A DNA stretch of 64,000 nt. Origin: Artemia franciscana. Taxonomy: Eukaryota > Arthropoda > Branchiopoda > Anostraca > Artemiidae. Numbering within the stretch: the stretch's first letter is position 1; each line of letters starts with the position of its first letter. Shown one piece after another: positions 1-10,680 of this stretch. Below the pieces are notes generated by a model, which saw nothing but the letters and a program-made list of their open reading frames with translations, was not told the origin of the DNA and did not search any database. The stretch lies in the NCBI RefSeq assembly GCF_032884065.1, contig NC_088863.1, forward strand, positions 44,703,687 to 44,767,686, in the 5' to 3' direction. The translations under genes and the position numbers were made by a program.

Positions 1-926
1 CAGAACAAGAGCAAAATCTTGGGTAAGGGGGCTGCTGAATCAAGGGCACCAATGTGACTCGAGGTGGGCACCAAATTAAAAAATTTATTTTAAAAAAGAT
101 TAAAAAAGAAAAAAGAACGGAATGAGTGTGCCAGAAGTGTCTTAGGGGAGGGTCACCCCCTACGACCTCATGTATCTGTTCCTGGCCTAAATTGCTTTTA
201 ATTCTTTCATTCATCTAATTTCAACCAAATTAGCTATATAGTTAAAATAAATAGATAGATAAATTTATTCACACTAAGCCCTATTGGGCCATTCGCTATT
301 TGATTTGTCACAAAACTAAAATTAAGGATTTTTTGAGGGTGGAGGGGGCTTATTATTAGTCAGAATTTACCATTCGATTTCCGGGTATTTTCGGATATTT
401 TACCAAAATATCCGGAAATATCCTTCGATCCCCTTGCACATTCAGCCATTAGTCTTCGTCTCTTATCCATTCTATGCTCGTCTCCAGATTTTTTATTTTT
501 ATCCATTTTGAACTTTTAGCTACAAGAGTACTTTTCAAGAGTACATTGTGAACAAACAAATTGCTATATAACTGTGCTACTAAGCTTATGAAACCCCTTA
601 AAAGATACCACTTTTATTTTCAAAAGGGTTTTCGTGAAATAGGGGAAAGTCCCATGTTCGCAGAAAAATCTTTGCAGCTATCAAAGATTTTTATGCAAAT
701 TTGGCAGATATATTCTGAACCAGCTGAAGATAAATAATTTTTGTCCGTTTTAAGTTTCAACTTTGCTCTTTACATTCATAGGAAAGGTTTGTTTTTTGTT
801 GTTAATTAGGTAAATCACCTAGGAATAATTGATCAAATTGACAAGTATACTTAAAAAAAGAGTAAAAAAAGAAAAATGAACGGAATGCGAATAAGGGTGC
901 CAGAAAAATCTTGGGATCCGCTCTTG
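1..926. repeat. AT-rich repeat block, no gene
   Basis: I see no coding sequence here. A-rich stretches followed by a gaacggaatg core and a tgccagaa motif occur at about 60-145 and again at 845-915 in the same orientation, so the block looks like a diverged direct repeat. Positions 720-800 carry the cgttttaagttt...gctctttac signature that forms the arm of the foldback elements described elsewhere in this window. A LINE fragment starts directly after the second copy. Confidence 0.5.
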
Positions 927-2285
927 TTATCAACCGATTTTACCACTGTCAGTTTTCTCAAAGGTATTCGAGAAACCTATGCAGAAACGACTTCTTAGCT
1001 TTCTAGAAGCTAAGAAATTTCTGCATAAGCACCAATTTGGTTTCAAGTATAAGCACACAACGGAACAAACTTGTGCAGTTTTATTAAATTTCATTAATAG
1101 TGCCCTTGAATCTGGTAAAATACTCTCTGCTATTTTTCTTGATATAAAAAAGGAATTTGACAGTTTAACTCATCGTATTCTTCTGGGTAAGCTTTCCCAT
1201 ATAGGTAAAAGAGTATCAGCTTTAACATGGTTTCAATCTTACCTTCATGAAAGAAAAATTTCGTTTAGTCCGGATATTCTACCGTGTTTTAATATTGATT
1301 TTGGTGTGCCATAAGGTTCTGTCCTTTGGCCGAATTTGTTCTTAATCTTTATTAATGATCTTTATAATGTTGTTTCTAATAAAGATCCTAGCGTCTGTTG
1401 CAATCTGTTTTGCAGCAGCAAATTCCATCCCTCGAATGCTTATGAGACTAATCACAATGAAATTTTAGTGGCTTTTGCTGATGATAGTAACGTCACCTGT
1501 GCTGAGCGGACAGAGCTGGCATGGAGATCCAAACTTGAAATTCTTATGGAAAAAATATACTTGTGGATTGACTTCAACCTGCTTGCTCTGAATGCATTGA
1601 AATCACACTTTCTTATATTTTAAAGGACAAAACAGATATATCCATCGTTTACTGTACTTCAAACATCCAATGGACCATAATGTCAACCCCGGGAAAAATA
1701 TACGAGATTTATAGGTGGTTTATTGGATGAAAATCTGTCTTTCAAGAAGGATATCGAGATGATTAGAGCCGAACTTTTGCAAAATCTGGGCATCTTTCGT
1801 CAAGTAAAACATACATTTCCGGGATCAATTTTATGTACACTGTATTTTTCTCTGATTCAAACATATATGATTAACTTTAACATGATTTGGATGTCAACAT
1901 TTCCTTCTCTGCTGCACCAAATTAAAGCAATCTAACAGATAGCTGCTGTAATTATTAAACAAACAAGTTTTCATTCTCAACATGACCTCCTAACTACAGA
2001 CGCTTGATATACAATGTCGTGTACAACCCTTATTTTTAAGTTTCTCCATGGCGAGTTGCCTAGGTGCTTCGAATTTTTTTTGCCAAGATTTTGTGCAACA
2101 TAAAAATTCGTATATACCTTGAAATAGAAACCACATACAAATTCCGAAAACCAAACAGCCAGGTCTGATTTTAATCCTTCCCTCGCTTGTCCTAAAGCAT
2201 GGAGCACACTCCCGGCTGAAGTCCGTGGCAATCGCTCGTTCGGTACTTTTAAAAATCTGCATAAATCTTACATAAAAATATGCAA
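927..2285 (+). pseudogene. Reverse transcriptase of LINE copy A, broken
   Basis: The RT would copy LINE RNA into DNA at the insertion site. In order one can read a degraded NYRPISLLS block followed by SVFSKVFEK (to 980), the palm block with HQFGF (about 1030) and the FLDIKKEFD motif (about 1135, canonical D-x-x-KAFD), the GVPQGS block (1302-1320), INDLYN (1345) and the catalytic FADD box (about 1477-1491). After a frame change come a DENLSF block (1723) and, near 2195, the WSTLPAEVRG tail typical of CR1/Jockey proteins. The Gln of GVPQGS is a TAA stop, which fits CAA to TAA decay. Other stops and frameshifts occur at 1621, 1936 and about 2000. It cannot make a working enzyme. Confidence 0.85.
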
Positions 2286-2640
2286 TGGATATTTAAAGCA
2301 TAAATTATGACATTGATTAGTTTAGTTTTAATTTACTTGTTATTGTTAGACTTATTACTATTATTACAGGGGCTTGTATGGTAGATGTTTTTGCCCTATG
2401 CACTGGATGGGGTTAAAGGATCAATAGGTTTTAAAGGTAGGGATCGATCAAGGATTGGTGTCTTTTCTTGTTGCTTGAGTTTTTTGTATTATTGTATTAA
2501 CTTAATGAAGTGAATTCTTTTGTTTATTTGTTTTAAGTTTAGTGTTATTTAATCTCCATACTAGGGGCCATGGTACCTTATGGAGACCATTGGAATATTG
2601 CTCTTGTAAACATTTGTCGTCATAGTAAAATTATTATTTA
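927..2640 (+). mobile_element. 5'-truncated LINE (CR1/Jockey-like), copy A
   Basis: This is a non-LTR retrotransposon fragment that keeps most of its reverse transcriptase, the C-terminal tail and a 3' untranslated stretch ending in an AT-rich tail near 2635. No endonuclease or ORF1 is present, so the copy is 5'-truncated at about 925, where it abuts an A-rich repeat. 5' truncation is the usual outcome of target-primed insertion. A SINE lies directly beyond its 3' end on the other strand. Confidence 0.8.
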
Positions 2641-2768
2641 AGAATTAACGACGCTTCTTGACTACAAAGGTCCCTGCGTCGGCCCTGCAGTGCATTCCTG
2701 CAGCGTGATTCGATCTCTGGGTCCCGTATTACTAAGCTAAGGTCAAATCCACTGCGCCACCACAGGAC
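2636..2768 (-). mobile_element. tRNA-derived SINE
   Basis: The minus strand begins with a tRNA-like head (2766-2697) and continues about 60 bp into an unrelated GC-richer body with a repeated CTGCAG motif. It ends in a T/A-rich tail against the 3' tail of LINE copy A. The arrangement of head, body and AT tail is that of a SINE rather than of a functional tRNA gene. Mobilisation by a partner LINE is inferred, not seen. Confidence 0.65.
2697..2766 (-). tRNA. tRNA-like SINE head with intact A and B boxes
   Basis: On the minus strand, TGGCGCAGTGG (2759-2749) fits the Pol III box A consensus TRGYNNARNNG at every position. GATCGAATC (2715-2707) fits the box B core GWTCRANNC. The two starts are 44 nt apart, the normal tRNA spacing. 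The ends CCTGTGG and CTGCAGG pair as a 7-bp acceptor stem if two G-U pairs are allowed. The anticodon arm is poor and I cannot assign an isotype, so this is a promoter-bearing SINE head, not a decoding tRNA. Confidence 0.6.
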
Positions 2769-2929
2769 TCGTCATAATAAAAGGAACTGGACTGAAATGA
2801 TACTGAAAATCTGTGCAATACTTTGGATATTGTGTGTCTCGTTGAGCACCTTTTTAGTGAAAATAATGTGTTATTGTTAGAGTGTTCGCCTAATTCTCAG
2901 TTTTTTTTTATAAGGCCAGCAAATATTAC

Positions 2930-5130
2930 AACTGGTAGACAGTCGGGTAGTTAAGCTACAAGAAAATTTAGACAAGAAAATCTAACAATAAGTTTGCATC
3001 AGCTTATGCGTCACTATCAAAGATTCTCCATAAAATTTAAGCTACCAACTTGTGCCTTGTCATTTGTGATGACTTCAACACAAATCTGAATGACCCATTA
3101 CTGCTGCTTAGACAAAATGCTTCTGTCGTCTCATCCGCTTGGTATGTCTGTCATACCTAGATCTAAACATTCCTCTTTCGTTCATAATTCTTGGTCAACC
3201 TCAATCCTTAATTATGTCCTGTCTGATCTATTATCTATCTTCCACTATTACTGTCTCAGATGACATCCGTTCAAGTGACCATCTACACCTCTAGTTCAAC
3301 ATTTACATGCCCCCTTCACAAGATAAAAGAAAAACACATCGGTTAACAAAAGCATCATGGGATCACATAGATATATCGTCCTTTGAGTACACGCTTGATT
3401 CTTTGCTGATGAAATTTAAAATCCCTTTCCATCTCCTTTCTACTTCACTGAATGGGAACCCACTAGACCTCTATTGCCTTCTAGCTGAGTTGATCCATAT
3501 TTTTAATGTCGACTCGTCTATATCTGTACCTTCGACATGGGTCCAAATAGGGACACAGACACATGGTTGGAAAGACATTTTTCCTCGCTTTTTCCGACGA
3601 TACTCCTCTTGTTACTTATTACCAAATTACCTATAAACATGCTCTCCTCTGCCATATGTCAAAACTTGGCAACCGGAGGAACTTTGTCATTGTTAAACCT
3701 TCAACTGTGCAGACTCAAATTCATCTAATGAAACCTGGTAAAGTCCCAAATTTTGAAGGGGTGTAAACTAAACACCTCCTATCCACTATCCCACTTCTTA
3801 TACAGTATTTGTTACAAATATTTCAGGCTTGTATTTCTCAGCAACATATTCCAACTGTTGTTTCGGAAGGTCTTGTTATCTGTGTCTTAAAGGAGGGCGA
3901 AAACCCAAAGGTTTGTGACTCGTACAGACCAATTACTGTTTGCGCCAGAATTCGTATGCTTTTTGAAAAGCTTACCTTCCAATAACTAAACCAAAGGTGC
4001 AACCATGAAGACAACCAGTTTGGATTTCGCTAAGCCTTGGATGTGAAAAACGCACACGTAACTTTTTTGGCTATTTTATACCGATATTGGATGCTGAAAA
4101 AGAACCTGTAGGCCTTTGTGCGTACAATCAACATTTCAAAGGCGTTCAATTTTATTATCCATTCGCATGCAATTCTTTATCTATTGAAAATTGGAATAAA
4201 CTTTTCTCTCTTTCGTCTCTTATGGAATTGGTATCTTAATGCGTCTATACGGGTTCGGCTAGATATCCAGCTGTGCAAATCTATCACTTTTTGGAAAGGT
4301 GTGAGACAAGGCTCTGTGCTTAGTCTAGTTCTTTTCAATAATACCATCCAAAGTGTTGCTAAAAATATTCCTCCATTGCTAACTGAGCCCCTTACTGATG
4401 TCAGCCACCTCTATTGCGCAGACGATATCCTTTTTACTATCAGATAATCTTCGAGTTTTCCAAAATAAAGTTAATGTAGTTTGCTCCTGTCTCAATGAGG
4501 GTGGGCATCAAGTTTCCTCCCCCACAACTGAGCTTCTCGTCTACGGTTAGTCTCAACAACGCTTCGTTACTATTAGTGTTGTCCCAGAAACTATTTCTGC
4601 ATAGTTTTTTTCTGAACTATTTGGGTCTCTTGTTTGGATCAAATGTGAAAACTACTGAAACACTTATTATATCAGAGGTGAAATAAAAACCTAGAAAACG
4701 GTACGGGCTGTTTTTTCGAGTTACAGGCCAGTTAAAAAATAACCCTTGACAAACTTGACAACGCTTTCTTAGCCCCAAATATCCTCTTCTTGATCCCTTT
4801 GTGGAGTCTTTTTAATATCTGAGCGAAAGTAAATTAGATCTTTATTCTTCCATCTTTGCAAATATCTTCTGCAGTTGCTGCTTTGGATTTCGATGTGACA
4901 TTTTTGATGTTTCTTCAAATATGGACCAGCTTGTGGACAGATTCCGTCAGCGTCAAGAAAATATTGACGACTTTCCACTTAACTGTAGAGCTTAATTGTG
5001 TTACCTAAGTAGCTGAGATGTTCTTTTAGTTTCTTCTTGTTTCTTGTTTCAACTTTTATTTTTCTGTATTTTGTACTCCTTTAAGTGCATTTCATGTATG
5101 TGAAGAGGAATGAAATAAATTATTATTAAT
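2930..5130 (+). mobile_element. Decayed LINE with endonuclease and RT, copy B
   Basis: This is a second, distinct non-LTR retrotransposon. The endonuclease shows a VICDDFNTNLND block (about 3056-3090; the family motif is GDFN) and SSDHLHL (3270-3290; the family motif is SDH). The RT follows: a SYRPITV-like block near 3925, QFGFR near 4017, NISKAFN (4127; canonical DxSKAFD), GVRQGSVLS (4297-4325) and the catalytic YCADD box (4412-4426). After about 4690 the frame is lost. The 3' end near 5128 is a short ATT-rich tail. Numerous stops and frameshifts separate these blocks, and the 5' limit is uncertain. Confidence 0.8.
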
Positions 5131-5806
5131 GAACCAAGTTACGCTCTTCACATGAATCACAGGACGCTTAGACGTCACTATCGAAAAACAAAGGCTTTCC
5201 TCCGCCTAATAAATTATGCACACAGATCATTTGACTCCAGAGTAGATTCAAAGACGACATAAAATACCCTAAATGTATATTTTACTTGTAATTATTATCA
5301 ATATTTGCTATGCAAACGCTATTCCAATGAAAACAAAGAGGGGCGAAGAAGCTGCAAAAGCTAAAAAACATACTAGCCCACAAGTCCAACTGTACAATTC
5401 AAATTGATCGAAGAGGTCAATCCCCATGCAAAGAAAAAATTGCAAGAATATAATACGACTCCATATCACAGCTATAGTTCAATAAAGGCTACGATGGCTG
5501 GGTGATTGATTAGAACTATTTGCCTTCTCGTTTTGGAAACTTGTATAATCAAAAACACTGCTGCTTTCATTCTTGACTTGGATATAATTATGAAAATTTA
5601 CAACAAGCGTAAATTTCGCTCTCTGTGAACGAAATAGAATGAATTTTCAATCGTTCTCTTTCAAACAATATTCCAATAAAAGTGAAGTAAAAGAAATATT
5701 GAAAATCTCTGTCGCTAATATGGTTTAAATCAGTCAAACTAGGAAAGGTTTTGAAAAGCAACTATTTACTGTCTATTTAGCTTTTAAAATGTTAAACTGT
5801 TAGAAA
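5131..5806. other. AT-rich spacer, nothing recognised
   Basis: No coding block, splice-bounded exon, tandem repeat or inverted repeat stands out here. The sequence lies between the 3' tail of LINE copy B and a short minus-strand ORF. Confidence 0.5.
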
Positions 5807-5971
5807 CTAAACCTGTGACCTATCAACTTTCTCTATTAGCCTTTCTCTATTAGCCGCAAGCCTTTTGGCATTAACTCTTTGAGCAGCTTCCTCGGCTGTT
5901 TCTTTTGTCATTGTAGGATTTATACTAAAACTTCTCGAACGATCTGATTCCTCGGCTGTTTCTTCTGCCAT
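5807..5971 (-). CDS. Small charged ORF, 54 codons, with an ETAEE repeat
   Basis: The reading frame starts MAEETAEESDRSRSF and ends at TAG (5809-5807). It is very rich in Glu, Arg, Ala and Lys. The motif INPTM plus ETAEE occurs once at DNA level from 5990 to 5950 (its first half lies upstream of the ATG) and again inside the ORF, so the first 20 or so codons are an internal duplication. The second half (AAQRVNAKRLAANRER) looks like a charged helix or coiled coil. It lies just outside the left end of a Helitron-like repeat, and similar short charged ORFs accompany such elements as I recall. I do not recognise the protein. It may be a remnant of a longer element-encoded protein rather than a host gene. 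Confidence 0.35.
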   Translation of the reverse strand: MAEETAEESDRSRSFSINPTMTKETAEEAAQRVNAKRLAANRERLIEKVDRSQV

Positions 5972-6139
5972 TGTAGGATTTACACTAAATATTCTCTTTT
6001 AATCGCAACCCTTATATACTTATAATTACATCATGATCACGACGTCATATACAAACATACAAAATACATACATAACGTCATAATACTGGATCCTTATAAT
6101 GACGTCAGCCGACAAACAAACATACAACTTATTTATATA
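5972..6139 (+). repeat. TGACGTCA-bearing flank repeat, left copy
   Basis: About 85 bp (6035-6120), with several gacgtca or acgtca sites spaced by atacaaacatacaaaatac, recur with few changes at 8045-8135 in the same orientation. The two copies bracket the Helitron. Read on the minus strand, the outer end near 6140 resembles a second Helitron-type 5' end (AGATATATAAATAAGTTG), head-to-head with the plus-strand one. Confidence 0.55.
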
Positions 6140-6235
6140 TCTATCTGTATGTATAAAAATAAGTTGTCTGTGTGTGTGTCGAGTGACGTCATGTTTGTGT
6201 GTCGACTGACGTCATGTTTGTCGACTGAAGAAATT

Positions 6236-6716
6236 ACAGACCGGGACATCGGGACACAAATGACGACCGAGACACCGTGACATAGGGAATATAAATGACG
6301 ACCGGGACACTCAAAGAGAAAGCGACCGGGACACAAGGAACGTTCGATTAGCAATCACCATCAACAAACCACCGGGACACAAATGACGACGGGGATACAG
6401 GGAATATAAACGACGACCAGGACACTCAAAGAGAAATTACAGACCGGGACACCGGAACACAAATGACGACCGGGACAAAAATGACGACCGGGACACCAGG
6501 ACACATGTTTGTCGACTGACGAAATTACAGACCGGGACATCGGGACACAAATGACGACCGGGACACCGGGACATAGGAAATATAAATGACGACCGGGACA
6601 CTCCGAGAAAGCGACCGGGACACAAGGAATGTTCGATTAGCAATCACCATCAACAAAGCACCGGGACACAAATGACGACCGGGACACAGGGAATATAAAT
6701 GACGACCAGGACATAA
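6236..6716. repeat. ccgggacac minisatellite, block 1
   Basis: Short units built on gaccgggacac and aaatgacgaccgggacac repeat irregularly. A longer module, which also contains gttcgattagcaatcaccat, repeats about every 300 bp (near 6338, 6632, 7206 and 7426). This is higher-order structure inside the Helitron. Open frames here are by-products of the repeat. Confidence 0.85.
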
Positions 6717-7036
6717 GTAAAAAAAACTAAAAAAACTAAAAAGAAAAACAATTAAAAACTAATAAAAAAACTAAAAAAGCTAAAAAACTAAAAAAAAAAC
6801 TAAAAAAGAAAAAAAGAAAAAAAGGAAAAAACTGAAAAATAAAGGAGAAAAACAAAACTAAAAAAATAAAAATAAAAATAAAAAAACTAAAAAGGTAAAA
6901 ACTAAAAACAAACTAAAAAGAGAAAAGAAATTAACTTAAAAAACTAAAAAACAAAATTAAAAATAAAAAATAAAAAAAACTTAAAAATGTAAAAACCAAA
7001 AAAAACTAAAATGAAAAAAGGGGAAAAACACAAAAA
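6717..7036. repeat. A-rich simple sequence (aaaaactaaaaa)
   Basis: About 320 bp consist almost entirely of A with interspersed ct, g and t, built from aaaaact-type units. It separates the two satellite blocks of the Helitron. Nothing is coded. Confidence 0.85.
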
Positions 7037-7075
7037 TTTATTTCATCATATAACAATTCAAAAACGAATGTATAT

Positions 7076-7450
7076 ACAGACCGGGACACCGGGATACAAA
7101 TGCCGACAGGGACATAGGGAATGTAAATGACGACCGGGACACAGGGACACAACTACAACGGGGACGCGGGGGGGGCACAGGGGGATATATAAATGACGAC
7201 GGGGACACAGGGAATGTTCGATTAGCAATCACCATCAACAAAGCACCGGGACACACATGACGACCGGGACACAGGGAGTATAAATGACGACAAGGACACT
7301 TAAAGAGAAATTACAGACCGGGACACCGGAACACAAATGACTACCGGGACACAGGGAAACAACAACAACGGGAACGCCGGGGGGCACAGGGGGATATATA
7401 AATGACAACGGGGACACAGAGAATGTTCGATTAGCAATCACCATCAACAA
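7076..7450. repeat. ccgggacac minisatellite, block 2
   Basis: This continues the satellite of block 1 with the same gttcgattagcaatcacc module at 7206 and 7426, and adds a variant with a ggggggcacaggggg core. Units have diverged, and no single unit is repeated exactly throughout. Confidence 0.8.
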
Positions 7451-7618
7451 AGCTCAAGAGCGATCATTAGAATAATGAGGTATAGATCTGAATACAGATT
7501 GTTTTTCCCATGGACAATTATATGTTGCATGTTCAAGAGTCGGTAAACCTGACAATCTATTTATATGCACAGACAATGGGACAGCCAAGAATGTTGTATA
7601 TCGGCAAGTTTTACGTAG

Positions 7619-7784
<166 letters not shown>

Positions 7785-7911
7785 ACATTCACAGGTGGGA
7801 CACAGGGACACAACTACAATGGCGCGTAACTAATATGGTGCGTAACGAATTACGCGCGCGGGGGGGATTGGGGGTGGGGTGCGCGAAGCGCCCCCACCAA
7901 CCAGGTGTTGA

Positions 7912-7941
7912 GGTGGCACGAAGTGCCACCCCAACAGCTAG
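7912..7941 (+). terminator. Helitron 3'-terminal hairpin and CTAG
   Basis: GGTGGCAC and GTGCCACC form a perfect 8-bp stem with a GAA loop, followed after seven bases by CTAG and then T. In Helitrons this hairpin marks the end of rolling-circle transfer. A second, imperfect GC-rich hairpin (gcgcgaagcgc core) lies about 30 bp upstream. Confidence 0.7.
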
Positions 7942-8162
7942 TATATAAATCTTTGAATCCCAAATACAAATATCTCTTTGAATCCCAAGCCTTATATACT
8001 AATAATGACGTCATATACAAAGCCCTATGCACTTATAATGACGTCAAATTATAATGACGTCATATACAAACATACAAAATACATACATGACGTCATAATG
8101 CTCAATCCTTATAATGACATCAGTCGACAAACATACCTACAACTTATTCTTATATATATAGA
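7942..8162 (+). repeat. Flank repeat with TGACGTCA sites, right copy
   Basis: The module tgacgtcatatacaaacatac seen at 6035-6120 recurs here at 8045-8135 in direct orientation. Extra copies of tgacgtca lie at about 8006, 8039, 8054 and 8088. A duplicated phrase (ctttgaatcccaa) occurs at 7952 and 7976. On the minus strand the outer edge reads TCTATATATATAAG, another Helitron-style 5' end. Confidence 0.5.
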
Positions 8163-8260
8163 TTTACATTCAATGTTTCTAATCACCTTTACAATAATTT
8201 GAACAATAAAAGTGACTTTTGGACTAAACTCTCCCTCATCATCAAATTTGATGGAAACCA

Positions 8261-8446
8261 TTAAGTTGCCCTGCCGATTCTATTCACAAAATTACATATG
8301 ATATCTTGAAAAACGGAAGGACAGATGATATCAAGCAGAGATCCCATGGTTGGCCATTTTCCGGTAAGTAATTTGTTTGACTTTTTGATTCGAGTAAATA
8401 CCCCTATACCATCATATCCTACAAAGAATAGAGCTGTATCTGTCTC
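8261..8446 (-). CDS. Candidate terminal exon, possibly of the Flattop-like gene
   Basis: The frame opens right after a good acceptor (TTGTTTGCAG) at 8447, in phase 0, and runs 61 codons (ETDTALFFVGYDGIG...) to a TAA at 8263-8261. The Flattop-like exon upstream on the same strand (9513-9731) ends in phase 0 with a GTATGT donor. The two would therefore join in frame across a 1066-bp intron. The sequence itself matches nothing I know, and the C-terminal part of Flattop is poorly conserved, so neither membership nor function can be shown from sequence. A chance ORF next to a chance acceptor is the alternative. Confidence 0.35.
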   Translation of the reverse strand, partial: ETDTALFFVGYDGIGVFTRIKKSNKLLTGKWPTMGSLLDIICPSVFQDIICNFVNRIGRAT

Positions 8447-9512
8447 CTGCAAACAATGGAAGAGTTTCTATTCTTAAGAACTGTGATTTCAAATTTAACT
8501 AACCATCAGAACAGAGAAGAATTTATTATTTGTTCCCCCATTGACAATGAAAAATTATTCTCTACGGCAATTTGAAAGAAGTTTTTGGTTTTAAAAATAA
8601 TAGAATAAATGGTAGAAATGTTAACAGCCAGAGCAGCAGAAAAAAGGATCATATAATTTAAGCCGACAATTCCTTGATATTGGTGACGAAGAAAACAAGA
8701 ACAACTTTCAAATTTATTGACAAAGTTACCGCATTGTTCGGTTTTCCAGTCATTTTTGTTTAATTCTACGTCATTATCTCATCATTATCATCATTAACAT
8801 TTTTTCTTCATTATAATTAGCTCATCATCATCATTCTAGTCACTATACGTCCTCAATCACTAATCACCAGAAATTTAGAACTATCTCCTCTTCTGACAAG
8901 TTGTATATAAAAAGAGTCTTTCGCCAAGCATAAAACGAGTTGTCTAAATGACTGGCTTTTCCGCACCCTTTGAAACACACAAGAGGTACAGCAAAGAGGT
9001 ATTGTAGCTTGATAAAAAGTAGCAAAAGTTTGGTGAATACCGACCTAATAACATCAGAGGCAGCTATAGCCCTGTTCTGGGCCTCTGGTAAGTGCCTTGG
9101 GTAAGTATATGCGTAAGTATATTACGTAAGTGTATATGCCAAACGTACCTTACCACGATTCTCGTGCAATTCTTGTGTGTTTTATTTTGTTCTAAACTAT
9201 TCATCTACTTAATTCTTTCACAAGCTGCAGGACCTTAGAACATTAGAGTGCCTTGCAAAGGTCCTTTAGTCCATCTTTCTACAGTTATCCGCTTTGTATT
9301 TATTCGTTTCTAAGACGAGAAAAGTTAGAGCGCTTTCAACTTTGATTTTCTTTTTTTTTTTTTGTTAAGAATTTAGGCAACTCTTCAAGAAAGAAAACAT
9401 TTTCTGTCAATAGGAAACAACAGGATTCATAGCAATATTTACAGCAAATTCATGATAGATGTAGACGATGTGTTTGATTTTGGACTGACAAGGCAAAACA
9501 AGAATGACATAC
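8447..9512. other. Probable intron of the Flattop-like gene
   Basis: No coding block is recognised. Four GTAAGT 5'-splice-like hexamers occur at 9088, 9101, 9113 and 9126, only 12-13 bp apart, on the plus strand (antisense to the putative gene). The rest is unremarkable AT-rich DNA with an imperfect catcat run near 8770-8835. Confidence 0.4.
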
Positions 9513-9731
9513 CTCTGGACGAATTTTCTTGTCTCCAGATTTCTTCCTGTCAACGTTGAAAATGTCGACTGCTTTCCAAAGATTTTTTTTGTCACGTTTA
9601 ATTGATGGTAGCAAATGCCCAGAAGTATTGCTTATAGGCTTAGTTATACCTTTTTTTTGCTGAGGACGTTCCTGGAATGACTTGGGAATATTCCAGCTAC
9701 CCAAATGGCTAGGCTTATAGTTTGACTCAAA
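9513..9731 (-). CDS. Flattop/CFAP126-like exon (cilia protein)
   Basis: Flattop is a small cilia and basal-body associated protein. This 73-codon exon opens after a clear acceptor (ctttttatttttag, 9745-9732) and closes with CCAGAG|GTATGT, in phase 0 at both ends. Compared from memory with vertebrate Flattop, the key residues fall at identical spacing: LxxW, then G, T, I and N at +15, +17, +20 and +22 from the Trp, then GHLLPS at +25, an Arg and Lys after it, and the next Trp at the same distance. The preceding FESNY replaces the usual YEKAF. The short first exon (about 9-10 residues) was not found. The identification rests on this one exon. Confidence 0.72.
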
Positions 9732-10680
9732 CTAAAAATAAAAAGCATTTAGAAATTGTTGTGAAAGCAGCTTTTGACCAAATTTATTTCTTTGGCAAAA
9801 TTTACTTGTAGTGAGTCCATTATTCTGAATTTTATAAGATTAACAACACTCTACGTGAATATTAATTGTAAATTAAGGTTTTGAAAACTCTTTATTGTTA
9901 TTTCAAAAGATTTATTTAGCCCCTCTTCTTCAGGGTTTATCTTCCTTGTTTTTTCCTAGTCATAGAGTCTTACGGGGAAGACTATGTTGAAGCTTTTTTT
10001 CTTAAGTAAGTTTATTGTTAAATGAAAGAGCTGATACAAAATTAAACTATAATATGCTTCCACATTGCAAGAGTTTTGACCTGATTTAACAAGCTCTCAA
10101 AGTGAAAATATGACTCAATGTCCGTTCTACACATGATATTTTCCAAATTCGGCCCCGATCCATGCTGCAAAAAAGGAGGAAGAGAAAATCAAAAGACACC
10201 AACATATTCTTCTTTTCTTTAGACTAATTAGACAAATGTTTGTCGAACAAAATAAAAAGAAAAAAACCAGCTACATAAAAGAAAGAAGAGAAAAACTAAA
10301 TTCAAATATGAATTCCAGTGTAAAATGAACACAAATGAGTAAAACCCAGAACAAACAGAAACTACAATAAATATTTAAATTAAAGTTACAGCGATCAGGA
10401 TATACGACAAACCAAAGTAAGCCTAACGCCAAGCTCTTTCAAGAGCAGAGAGTTATTTACGCTGCATTAAAAACACCTTTTATTTTGAGCTCTATGTTTT
10501 TATTTGTCATTGCATAAGCAAAATAAAAAAAGAAAATCACCATAGGAACTCAAGATTACTGAAAAAAACTTATGTCGACAATTTAAAATATATTAAATGT
10601 GTGGGTACGCCTTTTTGAAAGCCTTATTCCTCAAAATGTCTTTTCATTTAGTTCAACTTAATTCCCATAGGTCGTTTCTG
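9732..10680. other. AT-rich spacer, nothing recognised
   Basis: This is the region upstream of the Flattop-like exon on the minus strand. It should contain the first intron and exon of that gene, but I could not identify the short N-terminal exon. No repeat structure stands out. Confidence 0.4.

Noticed and set aside
2697..2766. Functional tRNA gene
   Set aside because: The A and B boxes and acceptor stem are fine, but the anticodon arm does not fold and the sequence continues into a SINE body.
6133..7450. Cys/Pro/Ser-rich minus-strand frames
   Set aside because: They are translations of the ccgggacac satellite.
6236..7450. CRISPR-like array because of short spaced repeats
   Set aside because: Units are irregular, spacers are repeats themselves, and the sequence is eukaryotic.
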